Part shown: in pieces, positions 8,533 to 16,409 of the stretch
How the letters are laid out: each line of letters begins with the position of its first letter
How positions within the stretch are numbered: the first letter of the stretch is position 1
Origin: Halorubrum xinjiangense
GTDB taxonomy: Archaea > Halobacteriota > Halobacteria > Halobacteriales > Haloferacaceae
DNA: 64,000 nucleotides
Direction of reading: 5' to 3'
Assembly: GCF_900102375.1 (NCBI RefSeq)
Contig: NZ_FNBO01000001.1
Location: 310,001 to 374,000, forward strand
Made by a program: the position numbers and the translations under genes
Notes under the pieces: generated by a model
What the model was told of the DNA's origin: nothing
Databases searched by the model: none
What the model saw: the letters and a program-made list of their open reading frames with translations, nothing else

Positions 8533-8706
8533 TTACCGTCGTTTCAGACGGATGATTGTGAGATCCCAGTCTGGCATTGATTCATCATTATCAAGAAGTT
8601 CATACCCACAATCGCTTACGCTCACTCCATTCTGGTATGCCCGCCGGACAAGTTTGTCAAGGGATCCCTCTAATTCGGCTTTCGTACTTGGAGACCACTC
8701 ACTCAT
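8533..8706 (-). CDS. Small acidic protein paired with the HalOD1 gene
   Basis: 57 aa, short enough to be missed by length filters. Its ATG (8704-8706) overlaps the TGA of the HalOD1 gene by 4 bases (ATGA), which strongly argues for coupled translation. The protein begins MSEWSPSTKAELEGSL, has an amphipathic helix (DKLVRRAYQNGVSV) and ends MPDWDLTIIRLKRR. There is no membrane segment; one Cys (SDCGYELL). Codon use matches the HalOD1 gene. Function unknown; it may be a partner of the HalOD1 protein. Confidence 0.65.
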   Translation of the reverse strand: MSEWSPSTKAELEGSLDKLVRRAYQNGVSVSDCGYELLDNDESMPDWDLTIIRLKRR

Positions 8707-8954
8707 TGGACAGATACGGAGCCGTCGCCGCTAACTGTAATTTCGTACCCGTTGTAGGGGAATGTCACTTGACCTTCCATTCTATCACCGGTCGGCGTAC
8801 TGGCGAAGATCTGATTCAAGGCCTCGGGGTCGATTACTTCATTGAGCGGGGGAGTAACTTCGACAGGGTCAACGTCTTCTACTTCGGCTACTCGCGTAAC
8901 TACTTCATAAGTTACATTATCGACGTGCGCTGTTGCGGCATTTAATTGGGCCAT
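8703..8954 (-). CDS. HalOD1 output domain protein
   Basis: 83 aa, ATG at 8954. It is a stand-alone HalOD1 domain (PF18545) seen as VTYEVVTRVAEVEDVDPVEV, PPLNEVIDPEALNQIF, a short glycine turn, and the final strand pair VTFPYNGYEITVSGDGSVSV. HalOD1 domains occur as C-terminal outputs of haloarchaeal signalling proteins and as short orphan genes. The molecular target is unknown. It is followed by the coupled 57-aa gene. Confidence 0.85.
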   Translation of the reverse strand: MAQLNAATAHVDNVTYEVVTRVAEVEDVDPVEVTPPLNEVIDPEALNQIFASTPTGDRMEGQVTFPYNGYEITVSGDGSVSVQ

Positions 8955-9033
8955 AAACCACTGTAGGCTCTCGATCCTTATGAAACTATTGGATATTTGA
9001 TAACTTCCAGAGCGACTTAAGAGGGTCTGGAAA

Positions 9034-9522
9034 TTAGCCAGAATCCTCTTCTTCCGTAAACTCTTCGCCGAAGTGGTTGTACGGGTTGGTGTGTTCCTGT
9101 TTCATCATCTCCATCCGCTCAATATCAACGCCAAGTGAGTCCAGAGCTTCAAGGGTATCCTCAATGTCTTCTGACGTGCGGCCCACTACTTCCAGCGACA
9201 GGTTCTCGTTGTTCGTCAATAGCTCTCGGATACTGACGATACCAGATACCTCCATGAGGTCGTCAACCATCTCTTCTCGTTCTTGGAGGGGGACTGTCGC
9301 GGTCACGAGGAGGTGGTGACCTAACCCCGTTTCACTGTACATTATGATGGGTTGATAACTGAGAATGACACCACGCTCCTCAAGACGGTTAATTCGATTA
9401 GCAACCGTACTGGACGAAACACCGACTTTCTCAGCCATGTCCTCGGTCGTATTGCGTCGGGCATCTTTCTGAAGAAGGTACAGGATGCCTTTATCCACGT
9501 TGTCGAGTTCCTTGGAAACCAT
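9034..9522 (-). CDS. Lrp/AsnC-family transcription regulator
   Basis: 162 aa, ATG at 9522. The N-terminal winged helix-turn-helix is LDNVDKGILYLLQKDARRNT, then TEDMAEKVGVSSSTVANRIN and RLEERGVILSYQPII. The C-terminal RAM-like alpha/beta domain runs from about residue 65 to 145 (HHLLVTATVPLQ, VSIRELLTNNENLSLEVVG), with an acidic tail. Family members are dimers or octamers that sense small ligands such as amino acids. GC content is lower than in the flanking core genes, consistent with the islet. The target genes are not evident; the adjacent Tat and HalOD1 genes are candidates. Confidence 0.85.
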   Translation of the reverse strand: MVSKELDNVDKGILYLLQKDARRNTTEDMAEKVGVSSSTVANRINRLEERGVILSYQPIIMYSETGLGHHLLVTATVPLQEREEMVDDLMEVSGIVSIRELLTNNENLSLEVVGRTSEDIEDTLEALDSLGVDIERMEMMKQEHTNPYNHFGEEFTEEEDSG

Positions 9523-9719
9523 CTTTAGAATTTAGAGGTCACATCGGAAAATCGTTTTCCCAGTAGCCACCAGATCAGCTCCTTGAACTGGCTGAGCTGT
9601 TGGTAGTCAATACGCAGGCATATTCTAACGGTTAGTACAAGCATCAAACGGTGAAAATAACGCAATCCTCGTGCTGACTACAACCTCTGTATCTCGCACG
9701 CAGCTTGTGTCAGTTCGAA

Positions 9720-9733
9720 GGATTTCAACAGAG
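9720..9733. repeat. Right inverted copy of the islet-end motif
   Basis: GGATTTCAACAGAG, the reverse complement of the left-end motif starting at 7773. Together the two enclose 1.96 kb containing four AT-richer genes. No transposase gene lies between them, so this is either a decayed composite unit or two independent remnants. Confidence 0.45.
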
Positions 9734-9749
9734 CCGGATAGTAGATTAT

Positions 9750-11141
9750 CTAAAACGGTCCCTTACCGCCGCCCATCATGTCGCCGAGACCGCCGCCCTC
9801 GCCGCCCATCTTCTTCATCATGCGCTGCATGTCGCCCTCGCCCATCCCCTGGAACTGACCGATCGTCTCCTCCATCATCGAGTGCTGCTCTAAGAGCTGC
9901 CGGACCGTCTCCTCGTCGGTGCCGGAGCCGCGGGCGATGCGCTCGACGCGCGACTGGCCGACGACGCGGGGGTTCTCTAACTCCTCCTCGGTCATCGAGT
10001 CCATGATGCGCTCGAAGCGGCGCATCCGGTCTTGGGTGACGTCCATCGCGTCGTCCGGGAGCTCGTCCATCATCCCGCCGCCGAGCCCGGGGATCATGTC
10101 CATCACCTGGTCGAGCGGCCCCATCTTGTTCATCGCGTCCATCTGCCGTTTCATGTCCTTCAGGGTGAACTCCCCCTTTAGCATGTCTTCCGGGTCCCAG
10201 TCTTCGTCCTCCTCCTGGGTCTCCTGCATCGCGCGCTCGACGCGCTCGGAGAGCTGTTTTAAGTCGCCCATCCCGAGCAGGCGGGAGATGAACCCAGACG
10301 GCTCGAAGCGCTCGATGTCCTGCACCGTCTCGCCGGTCCCGAGGAAGGCGATCGAGGAGTCGGTCTCGTTGACCGCGGTCAGCGCCCCGCCGCCCTTCGC
10401 GGTCCCGTCGAGCTTGGTGATCACGACGCCCTCGATGCCGATCGACTTCTCGAACTGGCGGGCCTGATCCTTCGCGCCCTGCCCGATCGCGGCGTCCAGG
10501 ACGAGCAGCGAGCGGTCGGGGTCGACGACGCCCTCGATCTCTTCGATCTCGGCGATCAGGTCGTCTTCGAGCGCGTGCCGGCCCGCCGTGTCGACGATGT
10601 GGACGTCGGCGTCGGCCGTCTCTTCGAGGCCGGTGCGGGCGATGTCGACCGGGTCGTCGTTGTCGGGGTTCCCGTAGAAGTCGACCTCCGCGCGCTCGCA
10701 CATCTGCTTCGCTTGGTCGTACGCGCCGGGGCGGAAGGTGTCCGTCTGGATCACCGCGGGACGGAGCCCCTTCTTTGAGAACCACCAGGCCATCTTCGCC
10801 GCGGAGGTGGTCTTCCCCGACCCCTGGAGGCCGGCCAGCAGGATCGTCTGGTTCTCTAAGGGGAGCTCAGTGGAGTCGCCGACGAGCTCGACCATCTCCT
10901 CGTAGACGATCTTGAGGACGTGGTCCTTCGCGGTGGTGCCGCCGGGCGGCTCCTCTTCGAGCGCGCGGGACTTGATCGAGTCCGACAGCTCCATCACGAG
11001 GGAGACGTCGACGTCGGCGGAGAGGAGCGAGCGCTGGATCTCCTTGACGATCTCCTCGACGTCGCTCTCTGAGAGTCGGGACTTCCCTTGGAGCTTATTG
11101 AGGCTGCTCCGCAGGGACGTGCCGAGGTCGTCGAGTACCAT
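9750..11141 (-). CDS. srp54: Signal recognition particle GTPase SRP54
   Basis: 463 aa, ATG at 11141. The N domain (about 1-90: [20 protein letters not shown]) is followed by the G domain with [15 protein letters not shown] (P-loop), [35 protein letters not shown] and LGTGE. The methionine-rich M domain (from about 330: [13 protein letters not shown]) carries the signal-sequence groove and the RNA-binding helix-turn-helix ([21 protein letters not shown]), and ends in a GGM-rich tail. It binds 7S RNA and targets ribosomes making membrane and secreted proteins. The SRP RNA gene was not found here. Confidence 0.96.
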   Translation of the reverse strand: MVLDDLGTSLRSSLNKLQGKSRLSESDVEEIVKEIQRSLLSADVDVSLVMELSDSIKSRALEEEPPGGTTAKDHVLKIVYEEMVELVGDSTELPLENQTILLAGLQGSGKTTSAAKMAWWFSKKGLRPAVIQTDTFRPGAYDQAKQMCERAEVDFYGNPDNDDPVDIARTGLEETADADVHIVDTAGRHALEDDLIAEIEEIEGVVDPDRSLLVLDAAIGQGAKDQARQFEKSIGIEGVVITKLDGTAKGGGALTAVNETDSSIAFLGTGETVQDIERFEPSGFISRLLGMGDLKQLSERVERAMQETQEEDEDWDPEDMLKGEFTLKDMKRQMDAMNKMGPLDQVMDMIPGLGGGMMDELPDDAMDVTQDRMRRFERIMDSMTEEELENPRVVGQSRVERIARGSGTDEETVRQLLEQHSMMEETIGQFQGMGEGDMQRMMKKMGGEGGGLGDMMGGGKGPF

Positions 11142-11270
11142 TTGCCGGAGCTAGGCGGGCGACGCGGTAAAGCTTTGTTCGTCGGCGGTTGCCTCGGGGA
11201 GGCCACGCCTCGTGACTTGCGAGGGGATCTGTTTAGTGGCGCACCGCCCGATCCGAGGTTACTGGCACCG

Positions 11271-11993
11271 ATGGACCTCGACCGACTCCGGTACTACACG
11301 CGTTGGCACGCGTTCGCGAACGACCGGCGGTACCGGGTGCCGGCGGACCCGTGGACAACGATACGAATCGACCCGACGAACCTGAGACGCCACAACCAGC
11401 GTCTTCGCCTCGACCGAGGGGTCGGTCGCGTCGAGGGCGGCGACTGGGACGTCGACGGACAGGAACCATTCCGCGAGACGACGGTGTACCGATCAATTCG
11501 ACGGCGGTACGAGGAGGGTGACGCGTGGGAGGAGACGCCCCTGTACCGCCGCGCGAAGGAGCGGTTCGAGGCCGGCGAGCGCGTCCGAGGGTACGAGAGC
11601 GGTGACGAGTATCGGCGGGTGCGCCTCGCGTATCTCGACGACCTGATCCGGTCGATCGAGGAGGAAGGATACCGGCCAAACGCCGAGACAGAACACGGGC
11701 CGGCGTCGGCCAAGAACGACGTCGAGGGAGCGTACGTCCATCGGCTCGAACCGGTCGTCGCAATCGGACGGGGCGGGAAGATCCAACTGTGCGAGGGGTT
11801 CCACCGGGCGGCGATCGCGTCGGTGGCGGGGCTCGACGGAATTCCGGTGAACGTCCTGTGTCGCCACGAGGAGTGGCAGCAGACTCGGGACGAAATCAAG
11901 CGCGGAGCGTCGCGGACGCCGACGGTCAACTGGCCGACGGGTCCGGAACAGCATCCCGACTTGGTAGGGGCGACCGGACCTGGGTGTCGGTGA
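11271..11993 (+). CDS. Haloarchaeal protein with ParB-like sulfiredoxin-type motif
   Basis: 240 aa using the ATG at 11271; the frame is open further upstream but into the srp54 promoter. It is rich in Arg and Tyr. The C-terminal segment KIQLCEGFHRAAIASV followed by IPVNVLCRHEEWQQTRDEI resembles the E(G/N)xHR signature of ParB/Srx-fold nucleoside-triphosphate-binding domains. Similar stand-alone proteins occur in haloarchaea and their viruses. Whether it binds or cleaves nucleotides is unknown. The last 30 residues (RTPTVNWPTGPEQHPDL) look disordered. Confidence 0.7.
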   Translation: MDLDRLRYYTRWHAFANDRRYRVPADPWTTIRIDPTNLRRHNQRLRLDRGVGRVEGGDWDVDGQEPFRETTVYRSIRRRYEEGDAWEETPLYRRAKERFEAGERVRGYESGDEYRRVRLAYLDDLIRSIEEEGYRPNAETEHGPASAKNDVEGAYVHRLEPVVAIGRGGKIQLCEGFHRAAIASVAGLDGIPVNVLCRHEEWQQTRDEIKRGASRTPTVNWPTGPEQHPDLVGATGPGCR

Positions 11994-12029
11994 CTGGCTG
12001 TCGGCGGTTGTGCGCGGTCCCCGAGGGAG

Positions 12030-12971
12030 TCAGCGGTCGACGAGCCGCGCGCCCGCGGCGTCGATCCGACAGACCTCCGGGTCGTAACCCGCGTCGGAGA
12101 GCCCGGTGCCGAGCGCGAAGACGGTGCGCCCGAGCATCGCCATCGCGGCCCCGGGGTCGTCCCCGCCCTCCGTCCCCTCATCGTCGGCCGACTCGACCGC
12201 CTCGATCGCCGTCTCGACCTCCGAAACGAGGAGGTCCGCATCGCGGGCGAACGCCCGGGCCGCGTTCATCAGCGTCGGGAGCCGCGGGTCCGCGCGGAGG
12301 CGGTCGAGGGCCTCCGCCCCGGCCGCGGAGAGGGCCGTCGTGTCTCCTCCCAACACCTCCTCCGTCGACAGCTCGCCGAACGCCACGTACTCGACGCGCG
12401 CGGTCGCCGGGACGCCGTCAAGTTCGCCGACGCCCGGGGCGCCCGGTTCGAGCCGGACCGGGACCCCGCCGCGCGCCTGCGCGACCACGTCCCCGAGCCC
12501 CGTCCCGCGACCGACCTCCGCGGCGTGGGCGATCCGGACGAGGTCGTTCTCGGAGCATCCCCGGTCGAACGCCTCGTTCGCGGCGAGCGCGGCCCCCAGC
12601 GCCGCGGCGCCGGAGACGCCGAAGCCGGCGCCGATCGGGAGGTCGGTCTCGACCGCGACGTCGGCGCCGAGAGCGTCCAGTTCGGCGAGGACGTCGTCGA
12701 CCGCGCCGATCGAACCCGCCTCGCCGTCGATGGTCGTCTCCCCCGCGTCGCCGGCGCTTCCCGGCGCGTCGACCGTACCCTCCGGGGCGTCGACCGCACC
12801 CTCCGGGGCGTCGACCGCGCCCTCCGGCGCCGACACGCGAACGGTCACCCCGTCGGTGAGCGTCACGCCCGCGCCGCGCGACCCGGCGACCGCCGGATCG
12901 TCGGCGGGGTGCGCGCTGAAGAAGGCGGTGACGTGGCCCGGGACGAACGCGGTCGCCCGCTGACTGCTCAT
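12030..12971 (-). CDS. Pantoate kinase (GHMP family)
   Basis: 313 aa from ATG 12971 (MSSQRATAFVPGHVTAFFS, the archaeal pantoate kinase N-terminus). The GHMP ATP loop is PIGAGFGVSGAAALGAALA (about residue 125-145), followed by AHAAEVGRGTGLGDVVAQARGG. It phosphorylates pantoate to 4-phosphopantoate, the archaeal route to coenzyme A with phosphopantothenate synthetase. Oddity: residues about 50-72 hold three tandem seven-residue repeats (APEGAVD-type) encoded by 21-bp units near 12760-12822, an in-frame expansion in a surface loop. Confidence 0.88.
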   Translation of the reverse strand: MSSQRATAFVPGHVTAFFSAHPADDPAVAGSRGAGVTLTDGVTVRVSAPEGAVDAPEGAVDAPEGTVDAPGSAGDAGETTIDGEAGSIGAVDDVLAELDALGADVAVETDLPIGAGFGVSGAAALGAALAANEAFDRGCSENDLVRIAHAAEVGRGTGLGDVVAQARGGVPVRLEPGAPGVGELDGVPATARVEYVAFGELSTEEVLGGDTTALSAAGAEALDRLRADPRLPTLMNAARAFARDADLLVSEVETAIEAVESADDEGTEGGDDPGAAMAMLGRTVFALGTGLSDAGYDPEVCRIDAAGARLVDR

Positions 12972-13096
12972 GTGGCGCCCGACGAGCGGGCCGCGATTAA
13001 CGGTTGTTATCCGGGCCGAGTCGGTCGGAGAGGCGACCACCGCGCGACGGCGACGACACCGCAGGCCTAAGTACCGGCCGGCCGAATCCCGGCCGT

Positions 13097-13615
13097 ATGC
13101 GAAGCCAGTTGCGTCCCGTGCTCGCCGCCGTCCTCGCGCTGGTGTTCCCGGGGCTCGGCCACCTATCGTTGCGCCGGTGGGGGCGGGCGCTGCTGTGGCA
13201 CCTGACGATCGTCGGCGGCGGGGTCGCACTGTTCACGCTGTACGACGTCGAGCCCGTCGACCCCCTCGCCGACCCCGCGGCGGTGTCGGCCGCGGTCCCG
13301 AGCGACGTGGCGCTGCCCATCGTGCTCTTATCAGCGCTGTCGGCGCTCGACGCGTACCTCGTCGGGCGGGCGGACGCCGCGGAGCGCGGCCGCGTCGACG
13401 CCGCCACCGAGGCGATGCGTCGGCGGGCCGCGAACGCTGACGGCGAGGACGGAGCGGGGAGCGCCGGACCCCCGCCGGCCGCCGCCGTGAGCGACGAAGA
13501 CGGCGAGACGTTGGAGGTGACCTGTCCCAACTGCGGCAAGGAGGTCGACGCCGACATCGACTTCTGCCACTGGTGTACCGAGCCGCTCCCGTGGGCCGAG
13601 TCGGACGACCGGTAA
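13097..13615 (+). CDS. Membrane protein with C-terminal zinc ribbon
   Basis: 172 aa, ATG at 13097. A hydrophobic N-terminal region (about 7-52, VLAAVLALVFPGLGHL and LLWHLTIVGGGVALFTLY) and a third segment near 75-90 indicate two to three membrane helices. A disordered linker follows. The C-terminal ribbon CPNCGKEVDADIDFCHWC has two CxxC pairs expected to bind zinc. The architecture matches haloarchaeal DUF7575-type zinc-ribbon membrane proteins (family number from memory). Role unknown. TAAGTACC lies about 30 bp before the start. Confidence 0.75.
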   Translation: MRSQLRPVLAAVLALVFPGLGHLSLRRWGRALLWHLTIVGGGVALFTLYDVEPVDPLADPAAVSAAVPSDVALPIVLLSALSALDAYLVGRADAAERGRVDAATEAMRRRAANADGEDGAGSAGPPPAAAVSDEDGETLEVTCPNCGKEVDADIDFCHWCTEPLPWAESDDR

Positions 13616-13804
13616 CGCGGGCGCCGCGCGTCGCGGAGGCGGCGGTTCCAGTGGCGGCCGCGCTACCGAGATCGGCGGTTTCAGCGCCGTCTCCACCCAT
13701 GAGCCGGCCCCGGGCGTGGTTTCTCATCACTGATAACTGAGAGCCAACTATCATATAACCCCGCCGAGACGGTTCGGGTACGGACGCGAACGACGGACGG
13801 AAAC

Positions 13805-14287
13805 ATGAGTCTGAATCCACGACGGTACGACGTACGGGAGCTGCGCCGGATCGCGGACGCGCCGCGAGACGGTGCGGACGGGGCGCCTCGGGAGCGGGCG
13901 CTCCGGCGGCCGAACCGGAACCGGGCCGAGCAGGCGGCGCGCTCGGCCGCGTTCACGGAGCTGCTCCAGCGTCAGCGTGGTGCGCAGTTGAACGGCGACA
14001 GCGGGGACCGGCCGTACCTGACGGCGATCCCGGCGTCGCCCGCGGCGGAACGCGAGATCGGCGAGTGGCTCGGCTACCTCGTCGACGTCGGCGGCCACGT
14101 GCGGAGCCGGGACGCGCTGTCCTACTACGGCGAGCTCGACTGGGTCGGCGACGACGCGGTCGCGGCGCTTTCGCGCCGGCTGGAGGGGTTCGACGCCCCG
14201 ACGCGCGACCGGCCGTTCATCCCCGCGGACCACCGGATCAGCCTCGTCTCCATCGTCCGAATCGCTTCGTGTGCGAGTGACCAATGA
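13805..14287 (+). CDS. FlaD/FlaE-domain protein linked to an actin homologue
   Basis: 160 aa. It starts MSLNPRRYDVRELRRIAD, as haloarchaeal FlaD/E-type archaellum proteins do. The C-terminal half has the FlaD/E core: PYLTAIPASPAAEREIGEWL, GYLVDVGGHVRSRDALSYYG and LDWVGDDAVAALSRRLEGF. In archaella these domains help connect the motor to chemotaxis (ArlCDE). Here no arl genes are nearby; instead the stop codon overlaps the start of the actin-like gene by 4 bp. I infer a FlaD/E fold reused as partner or adaptor of that filament. Confidence 0.7.
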   Translation: MSLNPRRYDVRELRRIADAPRDGADGAPRERALRRPNRNRAEQAARSAAFTELLQRQRGAQLNGDSGDRPYLTAIPASPAAEREIGEWLGYLVDVGGHVRSRDALSYYGELDWVGDDAVAALSRRLEGFDAPTRDRPFIPADHRISLVSIVRIASCASDQ

Positions 14288-15336
14288 GCGACGACGAATC
14301 CACGGACATCAACGAATCGGACGAATCGGCAGCGGTCGGCGTGAAACTGGGTAGCACCCGAACGGTGCTCGACATCCCCGACGGTCGGGGCGGGCGCGAG
14401 CGCCACTCGGTGCTGACCTGTCTGGCGACCTACGAGGACGCCATCACCGGCGAGGAGAAGGTGCTGTTCGGCGAGGAGGCCGCGGTGGAGTACCCCGACC
14501 GCGTGCGATTTATGCTGCGGTCGGGCCTCCCCGAGGACGACGACAGCGTCGCGGACGCGGAGCGCTTCTTCGAGGCGGTCGTGGACGCCCACGACGTGCC
14601 CGAAGACAGCGCGGTCGTCTACGCGGTGCCGACCATCGACAACGAGGCGGGCGTCGAGAACCTCAAGTCGGTGATCGAGGGCTCCTCGATCGGCGAGGTC
14701 GAGACGCGGAGCTACCCCGAGTCGCTGTGCGGGGCGATCCCCGCCTACGGCGACGACCTCGACGCGATCGACGAGGTGTTCGTCTCGGTGAACCTCGGCT
14801 CGACGACGATGGAGGCGTGCGCCTACCGGCGCGGCGAGCAGCTCTCGCCGTTCTCGACCGGCTCGGTGACGGGCAACGAGGTCGACCGCCGGATCGTCGC
14901 CGCCGTCGAGGAGGAGACCCAGGGCCGGGTCCACATCGACCGGACGACTGCCCGGGAGTACAAAGAGCAGCACGGCGACGTGTACGACTTCGAGCCGTTC
15001 ACGGACGTGGTTCAACAGCCCGGCGGCGGCAGCCACGAGTTCACCGTCGACCGCGGCGTGCGGGAGCCGATCGACCGCTACATCGACGAGGCGGTCGACG
15101 TGGTGGCCAACGAGTTCCTCCCCGAGCTCGCGAACGACCACATGAAGCCCTACCAGCTGGCGCTCGGCCGCCCCATCGCCGCCACCGGCGGCATGGCGTG
15201 TATCCCCGGGCTCACCGAGGAGTTCGAGAAGCGCCTCAGCGAGGAGCTCGACCGCGACGTCGAGGTCGTCTCGCCCGACGAGCCCGCGCTGGCAGCCGCG
15301 GACGGCGCGGCGCGCATCGCGGCGCGACTCGTCTGA
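14284..15336 (+). CDS. Actin-family protein, salactin/volactin type
   Basis: 350 aa. After a 20-residue acidic N-terminus comes GVKLGSTRTVLDIPDG (phosphate-1 loop), then VVYAVPTIDNEAGVENLK (connect-1 region), FVSVNLGSTTMEACAYRRGE (phosphate-2), STGSVTGNEVDRRI, and AATGGMACIPGLTEEFEKR (adenosine motif). These are the ATPase motifs of the MreB/FtsA/actin superfamily. Haloarchaea have lineage-specific actins (salactin in Halobacterium, volactin in Haloferax) that form dynamic filaments and affect cell shape or chromosome partition; which orthologue this is was not tested. Translation is coupled to the FlaD/E-like gene. Confidence 0.72.
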   Translation: MSDDESTDINESDESAAVGVKLGSTRTVLDIPDGRGGRERHSVLTCLATYEDAITGEEKVLFGEEAAVEYPDRVRFMLRSGLPEDDDSVADAERFFEAVVDAHDVPEDSAVVYAVPTIDNEAGVENLKSVIEGSSIGEVETRSYPESLCGAIPAYGDDLDAIDEVFVSVNLGSTTMEACAYRRGEQLSPFSTGSVTGNEVDRRIVAAVEEETQGRVHIDRTTAREYKEQHGDVYDFEPFTDVVQQPGGGSHEFTVDRGVREPIDRYIDEAVDVVANEFLPELANDHMKPYQLALGRPIAATGGMACIPGLTEEFEKRLSEELDRDVEVVSPDEPALAAADGAARIAARLV

Positions 15337-15352
15337 GCGGCGCGCGAGCGGT

Positions 15353-15376
15353 TCGGTTTTTATCATTTTTAAGTCC
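15353..15376 (+). terminator. T-rich stretch after the actin gene
   Basis: Two T-runs (GGTTTTTATCATTTTTAAG) lie 17-40 bp after the actin stop codon. Such runs act as transcription terminators in archaea. The second run could also be a TATA-like element for repeat element C, which starts about 45 bp later. Confidence 0.4.
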
Positions 15377-15413
15377 AACAGCGGCTGATCCGCGCTACGC
15401 CGACCGGGACCGA

Positions 15414-15820
15414 TGCGATGGCGTGCGCCTGCGAGCGGCCGGAGCGAAGCGGAGGCCGCGAGTCAGCACGCGCGAGGGAGTCAGTCGCCGTAGCGAAGCG
15501 GAGGCGACTGACGAGGCTGGGGAGGTGTGAGGCTGCGGTGCTAAGCGGTACGGGCGGGACTCAAAGGGGCAGCCGTGAGGGCGAAGGCGCGCGACGTAAG
15601 CACCGGAACGAGGGAGCGAAGCGACCGAGTGAGGAGCGCAACGAGCGTACCGAGCCCTCACGGCTGGGGCTTTGGCGGTGTTCATCGCCTATCTGCTCGC
15701 GTTTATTTATAAGCAAGCGGCTGGGGCTTTGGAAGTGTTCCCTGCCGATCCACAAGCAGCCATTTATAAACGATCGACCGCCACGGTGGCGACGCTCACA
15801 CCCGATCCACTGCCCACTAT
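15414..15820 (+). repeat. Structured intergenic element, copy C
   Basis: Between convergent genes. Hairpin 1 contains GAGCGGCC...GGCCGCGA; hairpin 2 is GTCAGTCGCC/GGCGACTGAC. The conserved blocks GAGGCTGGGGAGG and GGGACTCAAAGGGGCAG are intact, and the terminal stem AGCCGTGAGGGC pairs with GCCCTCACGGCT. Tail units start at 15664 and 15721 (57 bp), with TTTATTTATAA near 15712 and TTTATAA at 15763-15769. A third, degenerate unit would place its box at 15820-15826, exactly over the stop codon of the minus-strand gene ending at 15821. Confidence 0.75.
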
Positions 15821-16309
15821 CTAAACCTCAAAGAGCCGCTCGGCGTCGTCGGCCTGGCGGCGGTAGATGCCGCGCCCCTTCAGCCGCGGCACCTCGTGGC
15901 GGTGGAGCCGCTCGGCCTCGGCGTCGTACACGAGCGGGAACACGTTCGTCCGGCGCTTCGCGACGGTGAAGTTTGCCATTGCGTCGAGCACCGACGCGTC
16001 GGGGTCCGGAGCCGCGAACGTCACGTAGCCGATGGGCGTCGGGGCCTCGCCGCCGTCGGCGCGCCCGGGACGGGGATCGACGGTGTCGACGAGGACGTCG
16101 CGGAGCGACGCCGCGGTGTCCGCGAGCGTCTCCGCGTCTAGTCCCTCCGCCTCGACGAGCGTCGCCAACGCCACGACGGATCCGAGCGAGTCGTCCGCCT
16201 CGCGCGTCGTCCACAGGCGCTCGAACTCGTCCGTCCGCTCGTCGACCGCCTCGAAGCCGTGTTTTCGCCGGTTCGCCGCGACCGCCGCCCGGTAGTCGCT
16301 GAGGTCCAT
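15821..16309 (-). CDS. Haloarchaeal protein of unknown function
   Basis: 162 aa from ATG 16309; a further upstream ATG would add 13 residues (MCVIFYHADRGCH) that read like promoter sequence. It is a soluble mixed alpha/beta protein starting MDLSDYRAAVAANRRKHGF, with a middle strand region GYVTFAAPDPDASVLD and a basic segment near the C-terminus (HRHEVPRLKGRGIYRRQ). No known motif is recognised. The stop codon coincides with the tail of element C. Confidence 0.65.
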   Translation of the reverse strand: MDLSDYRAAVAANRRKHGFEAVDERTDEFERLWTTREADDSLGSVVALATLVEAEGLDAETLADTAASLRDVLVDTVDPRPGRADGGEAPTPIGYVTFAAPDPDASVLDAMANFTVAKRRTNVFPLVYDAEAERLHRHEVPRLKGRGIYRRQADDAERLFEV

Positions 16310-16409
16310 ATGACACCCACGATCCGCATGGTAAAAAATGACACACATGGTTAAGAGGTGGACCGCTTCCCGACACCAAGGCTATAGGCGCGCCAGTGCT
16401 GTCGGACAT

